A stretch of 64,000 nucleotides of DNA from Thermohalobacter berrensis (GCF_003609645.1 NZ_MCIB01000001.1:1-64000), one strand, 5' to 3'. Counted from the first letter of the stretch, positions 8,130 to 16,515 are shown. A program made the numbers and translations. The notes: generated by a model from the letters alone, not told the origin.

Positions 8130-8981
8130 ATGGTAGTTTATAAAAATTGTAAAGAGGTTAGTGTTAACTTAGTTTATGAAGCATTTAAAAGGGGTTTTGC
8201 TGACTATATAGTAAAATTTGATATATCTAAAGAAGGCTTTATTAAGAGATTTTTAGGTCCAGAGGGTAATGATTTAAACTACTCTTTTATAGCCCTAGAT
8301 AATGAAGAACCAATTGGAGTTGTCCTCGGTGGAATAAAAAAATTTGATGGGTTAAAAACAATGCGATGTGGTGCTTTATGTGTTATTCCAAGCTATAGGG
8401 GAACTGGAGTAGCTCAGAAGTTATTTAATTTACATAAAGAAACTGCTATTAAAAATAAATGCAAACAATTATTCCTTGAAGTTATTGTAGGAAATGATAG
8501 GGCAATAAATTTTTATAAAAAGCTAGGGTATGAAAAAGTATATAATTTACATTATTACATTCTTAAAGATGTTAATAAAATAAAAGGAAAATCCTTAGAT
8601 GGCTTTAGTATTAAGCCTATTGAAATAGAAGATATAAAATATCTCAAAGGTAAAATGATAGATACTCATATTAATTGGCAAAATACTATGGATTACATAG
8701 AAAAACTAGATAATCAATACCACTATGGAATTTATGATAAAAGTGAATTAATTGGTGGAATTAGTATTAGTAAAACTGGTGAAATAAAGTTTCTTTGGAT
8801 AGAGCCAGAATTTAGAAATAAGGGTTTAGCAACTAATCTTTCATTTTATACTGTAAAAGATTTAAAGTTAAATAAATTGTTTTGCAGTTTTCCAAATAAT
8901 TCTTTATTAGAGGGATTCTTTAGAAAAAACGATTTTACAAAAAGTGAACTATCCCAATATGAAATGTATTTACCATTGTAA
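8130..8981 (+). CDS. tandem GNAT-fold N-acetyltransferase
   Basis: A 283-residue protein with two GNAT modules. The first half carries the acetyl-CoA loop CVIPSYRGTGVAQKLF followed by GNDRAINFYKKLGYEKV. The second half has a weaker counterpart, WIEPEFRNKGLATNL, ending with FFRKNDFTKSE. GNAT enzymes move an acetyl group from acetyl-CoA to an amine; the acceptor is unknown. The ATG follows AAAGGGGGGAGG. The next acetyltransferase starts 25 bases after its stop, so the two are probably co-transcribed. Confidence 0.88.
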   Translation: MVVYKNCKEVSVNLVYEAFKRGFADYIVKFDISKEGFIKRFLGPEGNDLNYSFIALDNEEPIGVVLGGIKKFDGLKTMRCGALCVIPSYRGTGVAQKLFNLHKETAIKNKCKQLFLEVIVGNDRAINFYKKLGYEKVYNLHYYILKDVNKIKGKSLDGFSIKPIEIEDIKYLKGKMIDTHINWQNTMDYIEKLDNQYHYGIYDKSELIGGISISKTGEIKFLWIEPEFRNKGLATNLSFYTVKDLKLNKLFCSFPNNSLLEGFFRKNDFTKSELSQYEMYLPL

Positions 8982-9006
8982 TAATTTAAATACAAGGGGG
9001 ATGGCT

Positions 9007-9789
9007 ATGATAAGATTATTAAATGATAATGATTATAATCTATTAATGGATTATGTTAAAAGAGAAAAGGAGATAAATTTGTTTATAATAGGGGATGTAG
9101 AAAATTATGGCTTTAACCAAGATTTTCAAAAGGTTTGGGGAGATTTTGATGACAATGGCAAACTTAAAGGAGTCTTATTAAAATATCGTGATTCCTTTGT
9201 AGTATACTCTAGAGATGATTATGACTTAGAAGGTTTTTATAATATTATGATTAAGGAAGACTTTAAAATGCTTTCAGGAGAAAAAGCAATTATAGAAAGA
9301 TTTGAAAAACTTCATAACTTTTCAAAAAAGCGGGAAACTTACTTTAGCAAATTAGATAGTATGGATAAACTAGAAAATAAGAACCAATTATTTTCAAAGG
9401 TTGAAAGGATTAATGAAGAAGATGCTGAAGATATAGCAAATTTATATGATTTAATAGATGAATTTACTACTGAAGTATCTGTTGAAAATTTAAAGAAAGA
9501 AATAAAAGAAGGCTTTAAAAGGGGTTACTGTATAAAAGATAAGGGAAAAATTATTTCCGTAGCTCAAACTACAGCAGAAAATAGTAGTTCTGCAATGATT
9601 GTAGGTGTTTGTACTCATCCAGACTATAGAAAAAAGGGATATGCATCAGCTTGCATGAACAAGCTTTGTAGAGAGCTTCTAAGTGAAGGAAAAACGTTAT
9701 GTTTATTCTACGATAATCCAAATGCAGGAAAGATATATAAGAGATTAGGCTTTGAAGATATTGGAAAATGGCTTATGTATAACAAATAA
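9007..9789 (+). CDS. GNAT family N-acetyltransferase
   Basis: About 260 residues. The N-terminal half is poorly recognised, while the C-terminal half is a clear GNAT domain (VGVCTHPDYRKKGYAS, then NPNAGKIYKRLGFEDIGKW). Its layout resembles two-part GNAT proteins in which the first half is a degenerate copy. The ATG at 9007 is preferred because GGGGG (8996-9000) stands 6 bases ahead; an ATG at 9001 touches that site. It is followed by a strong terminator. The substrate is unknown. Confidence 0.88.
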   Translation: MIRLLNDNDYNLLMDYVKREKEINLFIIGDVENYGFNQDFQKVWGDFDDNGKLKGVLLKYRDSFVVYSRDDYDLEGFYNIMIKEDFKMLSGEKAIIERFEKLHNFSKKRETYFSKLDSMDKLENKNQLFSKVERINEEDAEDIANLYDLIDEFTTEVSVENLKKEIKEGFKRGYCIKDKGKIISVAQTTAENSSSAMIVGVCTHPDYRKKGYASACMNKLCRELLSEGKTLCLFYDNPNAGKIYKRLGFEDIGKWLMYNK

Positions 9790-9804
9790 TATAGTCTTAA
9801 GGCT

Positions 9805-9831
9805 ACATCCACGAAAGTGGATGTTTTTTTT
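9805..9831 (+). terminator. terminator after acetyltransferase pair
   Basis: ACATCCAC, loop GAAA, GTGGATGT, then a run of eight T. Confidence 0.92.
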
Positions 9832-9865
9832 GTGAAAAATAATTGGCATTTGACCAAAAAAGATG

Positions 9866-9888
9866 TATAATATTATTAGCATATGCTA
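9866..9888 (+). promoter_or_regulatory. promoter -10 and palindromic operator of the mrp/nifX operon
   Basis: A TATAAT (9866-9871) overlaps the AT palindrome ATAATATTAT. It is followed by a perfect 12-bp palindrome TAGCATATGCTA (9877-9888), 32 bases before the first start codon. The palindrome would lie at or just after the transcription start, a usual place for a repressor site. The Fur-family gene at the end of the same operon is a candidate ligand-responsive regulator (inference). Confidence 0.45.
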
Positions 9889-9920
9889 CAAACTATAGTG
9901 TAAAGTAAGGAGGAAGATAT

Positions 9921-10670
9921 ATGAAAAGAAATATCGGAAAAATTTTAGCTGTAATGAGTGGTAAAGGTGGTGTAGGTAAATCTTTTGTTTCTAGCCTTTT
10001 GGCTGTTAATCTTAGAAGGGAAGGTTATAAGGTTGGCATTTTAGATGCTGATATTACTGGACCTAGTATCCCTAAAATTTTTGGTGTTAATCAAAAAAGG
10101 GCTAGAGCAGATAAAGAAACATTACACCCAGTTGAAACAGTTACAAAAATAAAAGTAATGTCATTAAATCTATTAATTGATGAGGAGAATAAGCCTGTAA
10201 TCTGGAGGGGCCCTATGATTTCTGGTGTAGTTAAACAGTTTTATGACAATACTGAATGGGGGGATTTAGACTATCTAATAATAGACCTACCTCCTGGAAC
10301 ATCAGATGTAACTTTAACAGTAATGCAATCTATTCCTGTCGATTATATGGTAGTTGTTACATCACCTCAGGATTTAGTTAATTTAATAGTTGAAAAGTCT
10401 ATCCATATGAGCAAGAAAATGAATATTCCTATTTTAGGAATAGTTGAGAACATGAGCTATGGATTATGTCCTGAATGTAATAAAAAAATAAATTTATTTG
10501 GAGAAAGTAAAGCTAAAAAAGTTGCAAAAGAAATGGATTTAGACTTGTTAGTACAATTACCTATAAATCCTAAGTTAACTCAATTATGTGATGAAGGTAG
10601 AATAGAGTATTTTAATAATCAATTAACTGAATTTACATCATTAGGTGAAAGTGTATTAGAAAGAATATAG
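9921..10670 (+). CDS. Mrp/NBP35-family Fe-S carrier ATPase
   Basis: A 249-residue P-loop protein of the Mrp/ApbC type, which carries and delivers iron-sulfur clusters. Visible are the deviant Walker A GKGGVGKS (residues ~13-20), DADITGPS, LIIDLPPGTSD and a C-terminal CPEC pair (Cys183, Cys186) that bridges a cluster between two subunits in this family. It is short because it lacks the MIP18-like N-terminal domain of longer homologues. The ATG follows AAGGAGGAA. It is the first gene of a tightly packed operon that ends with a Fur-family regulator. Confidence 0.92.
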   Translation: MKRNIGKILAVMSGKGGVGKSFVSSLLAVNLRREGYKVGILDADITGPSIPKIFGVNQKRARADKETLHPVETVTKIKVMSLNLLIDEENKPVIWRGPMISGVVKQFYDNTEWGDLDYLIIDLPPGTSDVTLTVMQSIPVDYMVVVTSPQDLVNLIVEKSIHMSKKMNIPILGIVENMSYGLCPECNKKINLFGESKAKKVAKEMDLDLLVQLPINPKLTQLCDEGRIEYFNNQLTEFTSLGESVLERI

Positions 10671-10681
10671 GAGGTGTAACT

Positions 10682-11059
10682 ATGAAGATATGTCTAAGCA
10701 GTACTGGTAAAGGTATTGAAAGTAAGCTAGATATAAGGTTTGGTAGATGTCAGTATTTTGTAATAGTAGATACTGAAACAAATGAAGCTAAAGCTATATA
10801 TAATAAAGGAGCTGATAGTCCACAAGGTGCTGGAGTAACAGCAGCAGATACAGTTTTAGAACAGGGAGTAGATGTAGTAATAACTGGTAATGTGGGACCA
10901 AATGCTATGAAGCTTTTATCAAAAGGAGATATAGAAATATATAAAGGAACAGAAAATTCTCTAAAAGATAACATAGAAAAGTTTAAAGAAAAATCATTAA
11001 ATAAAATAACTAAATCAGTAAAGGCACATAGTGGATTAAAAAATAGGTGGGATAGATAA
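10682..11059 (+). CDS. NifX/NifB-C-terminal-like metallocluster-binding protein
   Basis: A 125-residue protein of the dinitrogenase iron-molybdenum cofactor biosynthesis (NifX/NafY/VnfX) fold. Recognisable are the start MKICLSSTGKGIESKLDIRFGRCQYF and the segment VVITGNVGPNAMKLL. In nitrogenase systems this fold carries cofactor precursors. No nif structural genes are near, so it probably binds another Fe-S or metal species. It starts after GGAGGTG and overlaps the next start codon by one base (TAATG), which indicates translational coupling. Confidence 0.88.
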   Translation: MKICLSSTGKGIESKLDIRFGRCQYFVIVDTETNEAKAIYNKGADSPQGAGVTAADTVLEQGVDVVITGNVGPNAMKLLSKGDIEIYKGTENSLKDNIEKFKEKSLNKITKSVKAHSGLKNRWDR

Positions 11060-11895
11060 TGAATATTTCAGTTTTAAGTGGCAAAGGTGGTACAGGAAAA
11101 ACAACTATATCTACTAATCTAGCAGTAAGATTAACTACAAAAGGTTATAAAACTCAATATTTGGATTTTGATGTTGAAGAACCTAATGGATTTATTTTTC
11201 TTAAACCACAAATTAAAAATAGAGAAGATGTAGCTGTAAAAGTTCCTCAAATAGATGAAGATTTATGTAATGGTTGTGGTTTATGTGCTAAAAAATGCAA
11301 TTTTAATGCTATATCAGTGGTAAAAGGTAAAGTTGTTTTGTTTGAAAAATTGTGCCATAGTTGTGGATTATGTAGTATTATATGTCCACAAAAGGCTGTC
11401 ACAGAGACAGACAGAGTTATAGGAAAAATAGAGAAGGGATTTAATGGAAAATTAATAACCTATAGGGGAATTTTAAATATTGGTGAACCTATGGGAGTTC
11501 CTATAATTGAGAAATTACAAGAACAAACTAAATCAGATTATATCAATATTATAGATTCACCACCAGGTAGTTCTTGTAATGTTGTTCATTCAATAGAGGG
11601 TTCTGATTATTCAATATTAGTTACAGAACCTACTAAATTTGGACTTCATGACTTGAAAATAGCCGTAAAAGTTGTAGAGAAATTTAATATACCCTATGGA
11701 GTAGTAATTAATAAATCACAGCAAGATAATATTATTGAAGATTTTTGTAATAAAAACAATATAAAAATAATTGCCAAAATTCCATTTGACAGAAAAATAG
11801 CCCATAAATATTCAAAGGGAGATTTATTAATAAATGATGAAAAAATAGCTAGTATTTTTGATTCGATTATTTCTGAAGTAGTGGAGGTAGATTAA
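11059..11895 (+). CDS. MinD-superfamily ATPase with inserted ferredoxin domain
   Basis: A 278-residue protein with Walker A GKGGTGKT (residues ~8-15), followed at about 66-115 by two 4Fe-4S motifs (CNGCGLCAKKCNF and CHSCGLCSIICPQ), and then the rest of the ATPase fold, including IIDSPPGSS. This arrangement occurs in many anaerobes, often with NifX-like proteins, but its biochemical job is not settled. The eight cysteines suggest two cubane clusters. It is contiguous with a paralogue that begins at the next base after its stop codon. Together with the Mrp-like protein it probably moves electrons or clusters using ATP (inference). Confidence 0.9.
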   Translation: MNISVLSGKGGTGKTTISTNLAVRLTTKGYKTQYLDFDVEEPNGFIFLKPQIKNREDVAVKVPQIDEDLCNGCGLCAKKCNFNAISVVKGKVVLFEKLCHSCGLCSIICPQKAVTETDRVIGKIEKGFNGKLITYRGILNIGEPMGVPIIEKLQEQTKSDYINIIDSPPGSSCNVVHSIEGSDYSILVTEPTKFGLHDLKIAVKVVEKFNIPYGVVINKSQQDNIIEDFCNKNNIKIIAKIPFDRKIAHKYSKGDLLINDEKIASIFDSIISEVVEVD

Positions 11896-12750
11896 ATGAA
11901 GACTCTAGTTGTTATAAGTGGTAAAGGAGGGACAGGTAAAACTACAATATCATCTTCATTTGCCTATTTAGCTAAAAATAAAAACATAGCAGATTGTGAT
12001 GTAGAAGCCCCAAATTTGAATTTAATATTAAATAATAAGCTTATAAAAAAGGAACAATATATTGGTGGAAAAATTGCCAATATAAATAAAGTTAAGTGTA
12101 TAAAATGTGGGATCTGTAAAGACAAGTGCAGATTTGGAGCAATAAACTCAAATTACGAAATAGAAGAAGCTAAATGTGAGGGGTGTGGAGTTTGTTTTAA
12201 TGTATGCCCTAATAATGCTATTGAGATGATGGATGATGAAACTGGAAATATCTTATTGAGTGATATTAGTGGTGGAAAGTTTGCCTATGGAAAACTAAAT
12301 ATTGGAGCTGATGGTGCTGGGAAGGTAGTAACAGAAATAAGAGAGAGTTTAAAAAAATATCATAATGCTGATTTAACTATTATTGATGGCTCTCCTGGGA
12401 TAGGTTGTGTAGTAATGGCATCTATAACTGGGTGTGATGCAGCAGTAGTTGTAACAGAACCAACTCAGTCTGGTTTAGATGATATGAAAAGGGTTATTTC
12501 ATTGCTAGAATTTTTTGATATCAAAGCTTATGTAATTATAAATAAATATGATATAAACATAAATAAAAGTGAAGAGATAAAGAAATCCTGTAAGGAGAAT
12601 GAAATTGAAGTTATAAGTGAGATTCCATTTGATAATTATGTTAATAAGGCAATAAAAGAAAACAAGCCTGTAATACTTTTTGAAGAAAGTCTAGCAGCTG
12701 AGGAAATTAAAAAGGCTTGGAATTATGTAAAAGAAGAATTAAAAATATAA
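11896..12750 (+). CDS. MinD-superfamily ATPase with inserted ferredoxin domain (paralogue)
   Basis: 284 residues with the same architecture as the preceding gene: GKGGTGKT near the N-terminus, CIKCGICKDKCRF and CEGCGVCFNVCPN in the insert, then LTIIDGSPGIGC. The two paralogues have clearly diverged but keep all eight cluster cysteines each, which suggests that they form a heterodimer (inference). The start codon follows the previous stop without a gap, with GGAGG inside the previous gene's end. Confidence 0.9.
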   Translation: MKTLVVISGKGGTGKTTISSSFAYLAKNKNIADCDVEAPNLNLILNNKLIKKEQYIGGKIANINKVKCIKCGICKDKCRFGAINSNYEIEEAKCEGCGVCFNVCPNNAIEMMDDETGNILLSDISGGKFAYGKLNIGADGAGKVVTEIRESLKKYHNADLTIIDGSPGIGCVVMASITGCDAAVVVTEPTQSGLDDMKRVISLLEFFDIKAYVIINKYDININKSEEIKKSCKENEIEVISEIPFDNYVNKAIKENKPVILFEESLAAEEIKKAWNYVKEELKI

Positions 12751-12762
12751 GGAGGTAATAGT

Positions 12763-13119
12763 ATGAAGGTTGCTGTAGCTGTTGATGGGAAAATAGTATC
12801 TCAACATTTTGGACATTGTGAAGGGTTTGAAATATTTCATATTAAGGATAAAAAAATAAGTAATAGAATTTTTCTTAAAAACCCAGGTCATAGACCCGGT
12901 TTTCTACCTAAATTTTTAAGTGAAAAGGCTGTAGATTTAGTAATTTCTGGTGGAATGGGTTCTACAGCCCAAATGTTGTTTAATCAGAATGGAGTAGAGG
13001 TTATAACTGGTGCAAGAGGAAATGTTGATGATGTAATTGATAGCTTTATTAATGGACAATTAGAATCTACTGATGAAGTATGTGACAAACATGAACATAG
13101 TGAGGAATGCGGAAAGTAA
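12763..13119 (+). CDS. NifX-like protein with Cys/His-rich tail
   Basis: 118 residues. It is a second member of the NifX/NifB-C fold (MKVAVAVDGKIVSQHFGHCEGFEIF, with the typical FGHC). The tail CDKHEHSEECGK has two Cys and two His and could bind metal. It follows AAGGAGG, 12 bases after the second ATPase gene. As the partner of the ATPases it may be the receiving or donating protein for a metal or cluster. This role is inferred from context only. Confidence 0.87.
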   Translation: MKVAVAVDGKIVSQHFGHCEGFEIFHIKDKKISNRIFLKNPGHRPGFLPKFLSEKAVDLVISGGMGSTAQMLFNQNGVEVITGARGNVDDVIDSFINGQLESTDEVCDKHEHSEECGK

Positions 13120-13128
13120 GGATGAAAA

Positions 13129-13581
13129 ATGTATGAAAAAAAGATTAATTTTATAAAAAATATTTTGCATAAAAAAGGATATAAATTAACTTCCTCCCGA
13201 AAAACTGTTGTTATGTTTTTTTTAAGAAATTTAAATAAACACTTTGAACCTTTAGATATCTATGAAAAGTTAAAAAGTCAAGGGAATTCTGTTAGTTTGT
13301 CTACCATATATAGAACAGTAAGGATTTTAAAAGAATGTGATATAATTGAAGAACTTATATATGAAGATAAAAAGCTTTATGAATTAAAACTATTTGGACA
13401 AAAAAGTGTCCATGTTCATTTTAATTGTTTAAATTGCGATAAAATAAAGAACTATATAGATTCTAATATTTCTCTAGATATAATATCTAAAATAGAAGAA
13501 ATAGAAAATAAATATGATTTTAAGGTTGAGAATATAGATATATTATTTTCAGGCTATTGTAAAGCTTGTAATGTTAAATAA
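13129..13581 (+). CDS. Fur-family metal-responsive repressor
   Basis: A 150-residue winged-helix regulator of the Fur/PerR/Zur type. The DNA-binding half has SLSTIYRTVRILKECDIIEEL. The metal-sensing half has VHVHFNCLNCDKIKNYID, giving the HxH site and the first zinc CxxC pair, and the second pair at the C-terminus (YCKACN). Which metal or oxidant it senses cannot be decided from sequence. It begins 9 bases after the NifX-like gene, so it is the last gene of the operon it probably controls. A terminator overlaps its stop codon. Confidence 0.9.
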   Translation: MYEKKINFIKNILHKKGYKLTSSRKTVVMFFLRNLNKHFEPLDIYEKLKSQGNSVSLSTIYRTVRILKECDIIEELIYEDKKLYELKLFGQKSVHVHFNCLNCDKIKNYIDSNISLDIISKIEEIENKYDFKVENIDILFSGYCKACNVK

Positions 13582-13606
13582 AGCCCTTTAAGGGCTTTAT
13601 TTTTTT
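13578..13606 (+). terminator. terminator of the mrp/nifX/fur operon
   Basis: AAAGCCCTT / AAGGGCTTT hairpin with a one-base centre and T tail; its left arm contains the fur stop codon. Confidence 0.9.
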
Positions 13607-13656
13607 AGGAAAAATGATAAAATATAATAAATAGCCTAAAAAAGGGGGAACTTTAT

Positions 13657-14427
13657 ATGAATAGTACTATTGATATAATTAAGAATAGGATGTCATTAAG
13701 AAAATACCAAAATAAACCTATTTCAAAAGAACACCTAGATATAATTATTGAAAGTGCAATGAGGGCTCCTACTGCAGGAAATATGATGTTATATTCCATT
13801 TTAATTGTTGAGGATGAAGAAAAAAGGGAAAAATTAAGTATAACTTGTGATAATCAGTCTTTTATTGCAAAGGCTCCTTTAGTTTTAATTTTTTTAGCTG
13901 ATATGCAAAGGTGGTATGATTATTATAATTATTGTGATGTTAAAGAATATTGCAAAAGAAATCAAATTGAATTTAGAGCCCCAGATGAAGCAGACTTATT
14001 GTTGGCATCAAGCGATGCAATTATAGCTGCACAAAATGCAGTAATAGCGGCTGAATCCCTAGGAATAGGCTCTTGCTATATAGGAGATATAATGGAAAAT
14101 TACGAAGTACATAAAGAAATGTTTAACCTACCAGACAAGGTGTTTCCAATAGCCATGTTATGTATGGGATATTATCCACTAGATATAAAAAGAAGGATTA
14201 AGCCTAGATTTGATAGAAAATATATAGTTTTTAATGAAAGTTATAAAAGATTAAAGAATAAAGAACTAGAAGATATGTTTAAAAATAGAAAAGTAAAGGA
14301 AAATAATAAATACAATGCAAAAAATTTTGGCCAGTATTTCTATGCTAGAAAAACAGGGGCAGATTTTGCAAAAGAAATGTCTAGGTCGGTAAAAGAGGCT
14401 CTTGAATTCTGGAAAAAAGAAATCTAA
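13657..14427 (+). CDS. nitroreductase family FMN oxidoreductase
   Basis: A 256-residue flavoprotein of the NfsA/Frp-like branch. The N-terminus has RMSLRKYQNKPISKEHLDIIIESAMRAPTAGN-type FMN-binding features (the SLRKY and APTAGN motifs). The middle has IIAAQNAVIAAESLGIGSCYIGD, and the C-terminal extension ends in KEALEFWKKEI. Such enzymes reduce nitro compounds, quinones or flavins with NAD(P)H; the natural substrate is unknown. The ATG follows AAAAAGGGGG. Confidence 0.9.
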   Translation: MNSTIDIIKNRMSLRKYQNKPISKEHLDIIIESAMRAPTAGNMMLYSILIVEDEEKREKLSITCDNQSFIAKAPLVLIFLADMQRWYDYYNYCDVKEYCKRNQIEFRAPDEADLLLASSDAIIAAQNAVIAAESLGIGSCYIGDIMENYEVHKEMFNLPDKVFPIAMLCMGYYPLDIKRRIKPRFDRKYIVFNESYKRLKNKELEDMFKNRKVKENNKYNAKNFGQYFYARKTGADFAKEMSRSVKEALEFWKKEI

Positions 14428-14432
14428 AATAT

Positions 14433-15334
14433 TTGGGAGTGATAACAATCAGAATAGGATATGCATGTATTAATTTATCTATTGATGCAAAAACAAATAA
14501 AAGATGTTTACTAAAAAATGCAACAGAAGATAGATTAAGGGAATTAATTAGTGAAAATCTTAATGGACTAAAAAAGGTTTTGAAGTATAATATTGATAAA
14601 GGTATAAGCTTATATAGAATTACTTCAGATATCATTCCCTTTGGATCACATCCTATAAATGAAATTGAATGGTGGAATGATTTTAAAGATGATTTAATAG
14701 AAATTAAGAAATTGATTAGAAAGGGGAATATGAGAGTATCTATGCATCCCGGACAATATACAGTTTTAAATTCCCCAAAAAAACTGTAGTTGAAAATGCA
14801 ATTAGAGATTTAGAATATCATTGTAGATTTTTAGATAGTATATGTGATAACTATGAGCATAAAATTATATTACATATTGGTGGAGTATATGGTGATAAAG
14901 ATAAGGCTATAGAAAGATTTATTAATAATTATAAAAAATTGTCTACAAATATTAAAAGACGTTTAGTAATTGAAAATGATGAAAAAAATTATACTATTAA
15001 TGATGTCTTATTAATTAGTAGTAAAATAGGAATACCAGTTGTTTTTGATAATCTTCATCACGAGATAAATGGGGATAATTCTGATATTAAAGAAATAATA
15101 CTAAAATGTAGAAAAACTTGGAGAGAAAAAGATGGTCTTCAAAAGATACACTATTCCCAGCAGGCAAAAGGGAAAAAAGTAGGAAAACATTCAGACACAA
15201 TTGAACCTAAAACATTTTTGAATTTTTTGAAAAAGATTAAGGGTATAGATTTAGATATAATGTTTGAAGTTAAAGATAAAAACATATCAGTTGAAAAAAT
15301 ACATGATATATTAAAGAATAAAGCCCATGTTTAA
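14433..15334 (+). pseudogene. uvsE: UV damage endonuclease UvsE, interrupted by a frameshift
   Basis: Two reading frames together make a full-length UvsE-type TIM-barrel endonuclease (about 300 residues), which nicks DNA beside UV photoproducts. Frame one (14433-14789) has RIGYACINLS, LYRITSDIIPFGSHP and RVSMHPGQYTVLNSP. Frame two continues without stop from 14783 to 15334 with VVENAIRDLEYHCRFLDS, ILHIGGVYGDK, VIENDE, PVVFDNLHHE and MFEVKDK. The break is at a run of seven A (14777-14783), where one extra A would restore the frame. It could be a real mutation, slippage-corrected expression or a base-calling error. The start is also uncertain: GGGAG (14435-14439) points to the rare ATC at 14448, or a TTG at 14433. 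Confidence 0.85.
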
Positions 15335-15346
15335 TACATGGGCTTT
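15320..15346. terminator. hairpin between convergent uvsE and small membrane gene
   Basis: AAAGCCCATGT (15320-15330) pairs with ACATGGGCTTT (15336-15346), overlapping the uvsE stop. It is AT-flanked and may act for both strands. Confidence 0.7.
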
Positions 15347-15351
15347 AAAGC

Positions 15352-15516
15352 TTAATATTTCTTGAATCCAAAGCCACCAAATATGAAGAAGAAGCAGATA
15401 CAAAAGATAAATATCCACCAAAATCCTCCGAAGAAGAAACCTTGTTCTTCAGCAGGCTCTCCAACTGCTACTTCTCGCTCTACCTTTTCAATAGGTGGCA
15501 TAGGTCTTCTATCCAT
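15352..15516 (-). CDS. 54-residue hydrophobic membrane peptide
   Basis: I do not recognise the family. The N-terminal half is charged and Pro-rich (MDRRPMPPIEKVEREVAVG). The C-terminal half is one very hydrophobic, Phe/Trp/Gly-rich membrane segment with two Cys (GFFFGGFWWIF then CICFFFIFGGFGF), ending in KKY. A consensus ribosome site (AAAGGAGGT) stands 6-7 bases before the ATG at 15516, which supports a real gene. The shape recalls small spore-coat or membrane peptides, but no function can be assigned. Confidence 0.7.
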   Translation of the reverse strand: MDRRPMPPIEKVEREVAVGEPAEEQGFFFGGFWWIFIFCICFFFIFGGFGFKKY

Positions 15517-15629
15517 AATGTAACCTCCTTTTATATTGTAAAAATAGTTTAAATATTTAATTTTAAATTGTATTTGATTTGTATGTCTAATATATGTTAT
15601 GTTGTTTTTTATTAAATTGTTACATAATA

Positions 15630-15651
15630 AAAGCGGCCATTTGGCCGCTTT
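15630..15651 (-). terminator. terminator of flavin reductase gene
   Basis: AAAGCGGCC / GGCCGCTTT stem with a four-base loop, overlapping the minus-strand stop codon and followed on that strand by TTTTATTA. Confidence 0.8.
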
Positions 15652-16213
15652 AAGCATTGGATTTAATTGAGTATCCATGGGTTCCCATAATTTTACCAGT
15701 TTTACAATAGTTACCCTTTACATAAGAAATGAGATTTGCTTTCATTAGGTTAATATTATCATCTTCTATTAGTTCTTCATCAATATGTACGTTTATAACC
15801 TCAGCTATAAACATGTAATGTGAGCCTAAATTTTCAACTTTTCTAACCTTACATTCAATATTAACAGGACACTCTTTAATAAGAGGAGCATTTATTTTAT
15901 CTGCCTCTAGCTTTGTAAGATTAAGTTCAGAAAACTTATTTAGATTTCTACCAGAGCGTACTCCACAAAAGTCAGTTTCATATACAACCCTTTCATTTGT
16001 TAGATTTACGACAAATTCTTTTGTTTCCATAATCATATCGAAGGAATGCCTTTGAGGTCTTACAGATATTGAAAGCATAGGAGGATCAGAGCATACTGTA
16101 CCTATCCAAGCTATAGTAATAATATTGTCTTCACCATTTGAGTTTCTACAAGAAACCATGGCAGCAGGTACTGGATACACAAAAGTAGAAGGATTTACTT
16201 TTACCTTTTTCAT
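15650..16213 (-). CDS. flavin reductase family protein (flavoredoxin-like)
   Basis: 187 residues of the FMN-binding split-barrel type. N-terminal features NPSTFVYPVPAAMVSC and NIITIAWIGTVCSDPPMLSISV are typical of flavoredoxin-like proteins in anaerobes, which bind FMN and pass electrons. Nothing next to it names a partner. The start ATG at 16213 has AAAGGAGAATTC just upstream on its strand. It is a single-gene unit. Confidence 0.9.
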   Translation of the reverse strand: MKKVKVNPSTFVYPVPAAMVSCRNSNGEDNIITIAWIGTVCSDPPMLSISVRPQRHSFDMIMETKEFVVNLTNERVVYETDFCGVRSGRNLNKFSELNLTKLEADKINAPLIKECPVNIECKVRKVENLGSHYMFIAEVINVHIDEELIEDDNINLMKANLISYVKGNYCKTGKIMGTHGYSIKSNA

Positions 16214-16338
16214 AAGAATTCTCCTTTCTTTTCAATTTTAAAAATTTTAAAATATTATCTTTTAAATAGTATAGTATATTTTATCAAATATCAAAACATA
16301 ATAATATTAAATTAAACTTGCAAATAAGGAGTGATAAT

Positions 16339-16515
16339 ATGGGGCAAAATGTTAATTTTCTGGAAATTAAAGAAAGATTTAAAAATGCAAGCCTAGAAGA
16401 AAAAATAAGAATATATACTACTACACAAGGACTTACAGTAGAGCAGTTTAAAGAACTTTTAAGGATGTTTCCAATACAACATTTAGATAAATTAGAAAAG
16501 GCTATGGCTATGTAA
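16339..16515 (+). CDS. 58-residue conserved-looking small protein, unknown function
   Basis: The family is not recognised. The peptide is soluble and mainly helical (EIKERFKNASLEEKIRIY, then QGLTVEQFKELLRMFP and HLDKLEKAMAM), with no Cys and no signal peptide. The ATG at 16339 follows AAGGAGTGATA, and a clean terminator follows the stop, so it is expressed as its own unit. Confidence 0.75.
   Translation: MGQNVNFLEIKERFKNASLEEKIRIYTTTQGLTVEQFKELLRMFPIQHLDKLEKAMAM

Noticed and set aside
10682-13119. Nitrogenase cofactor (nif) locus
   Set aside because: The NifX-like folds alone suggested this, but there are no nifH, nifD, nifK, nifE, nifN or full nifB genes; similar small proteins occur in non-fixing anaerobes.
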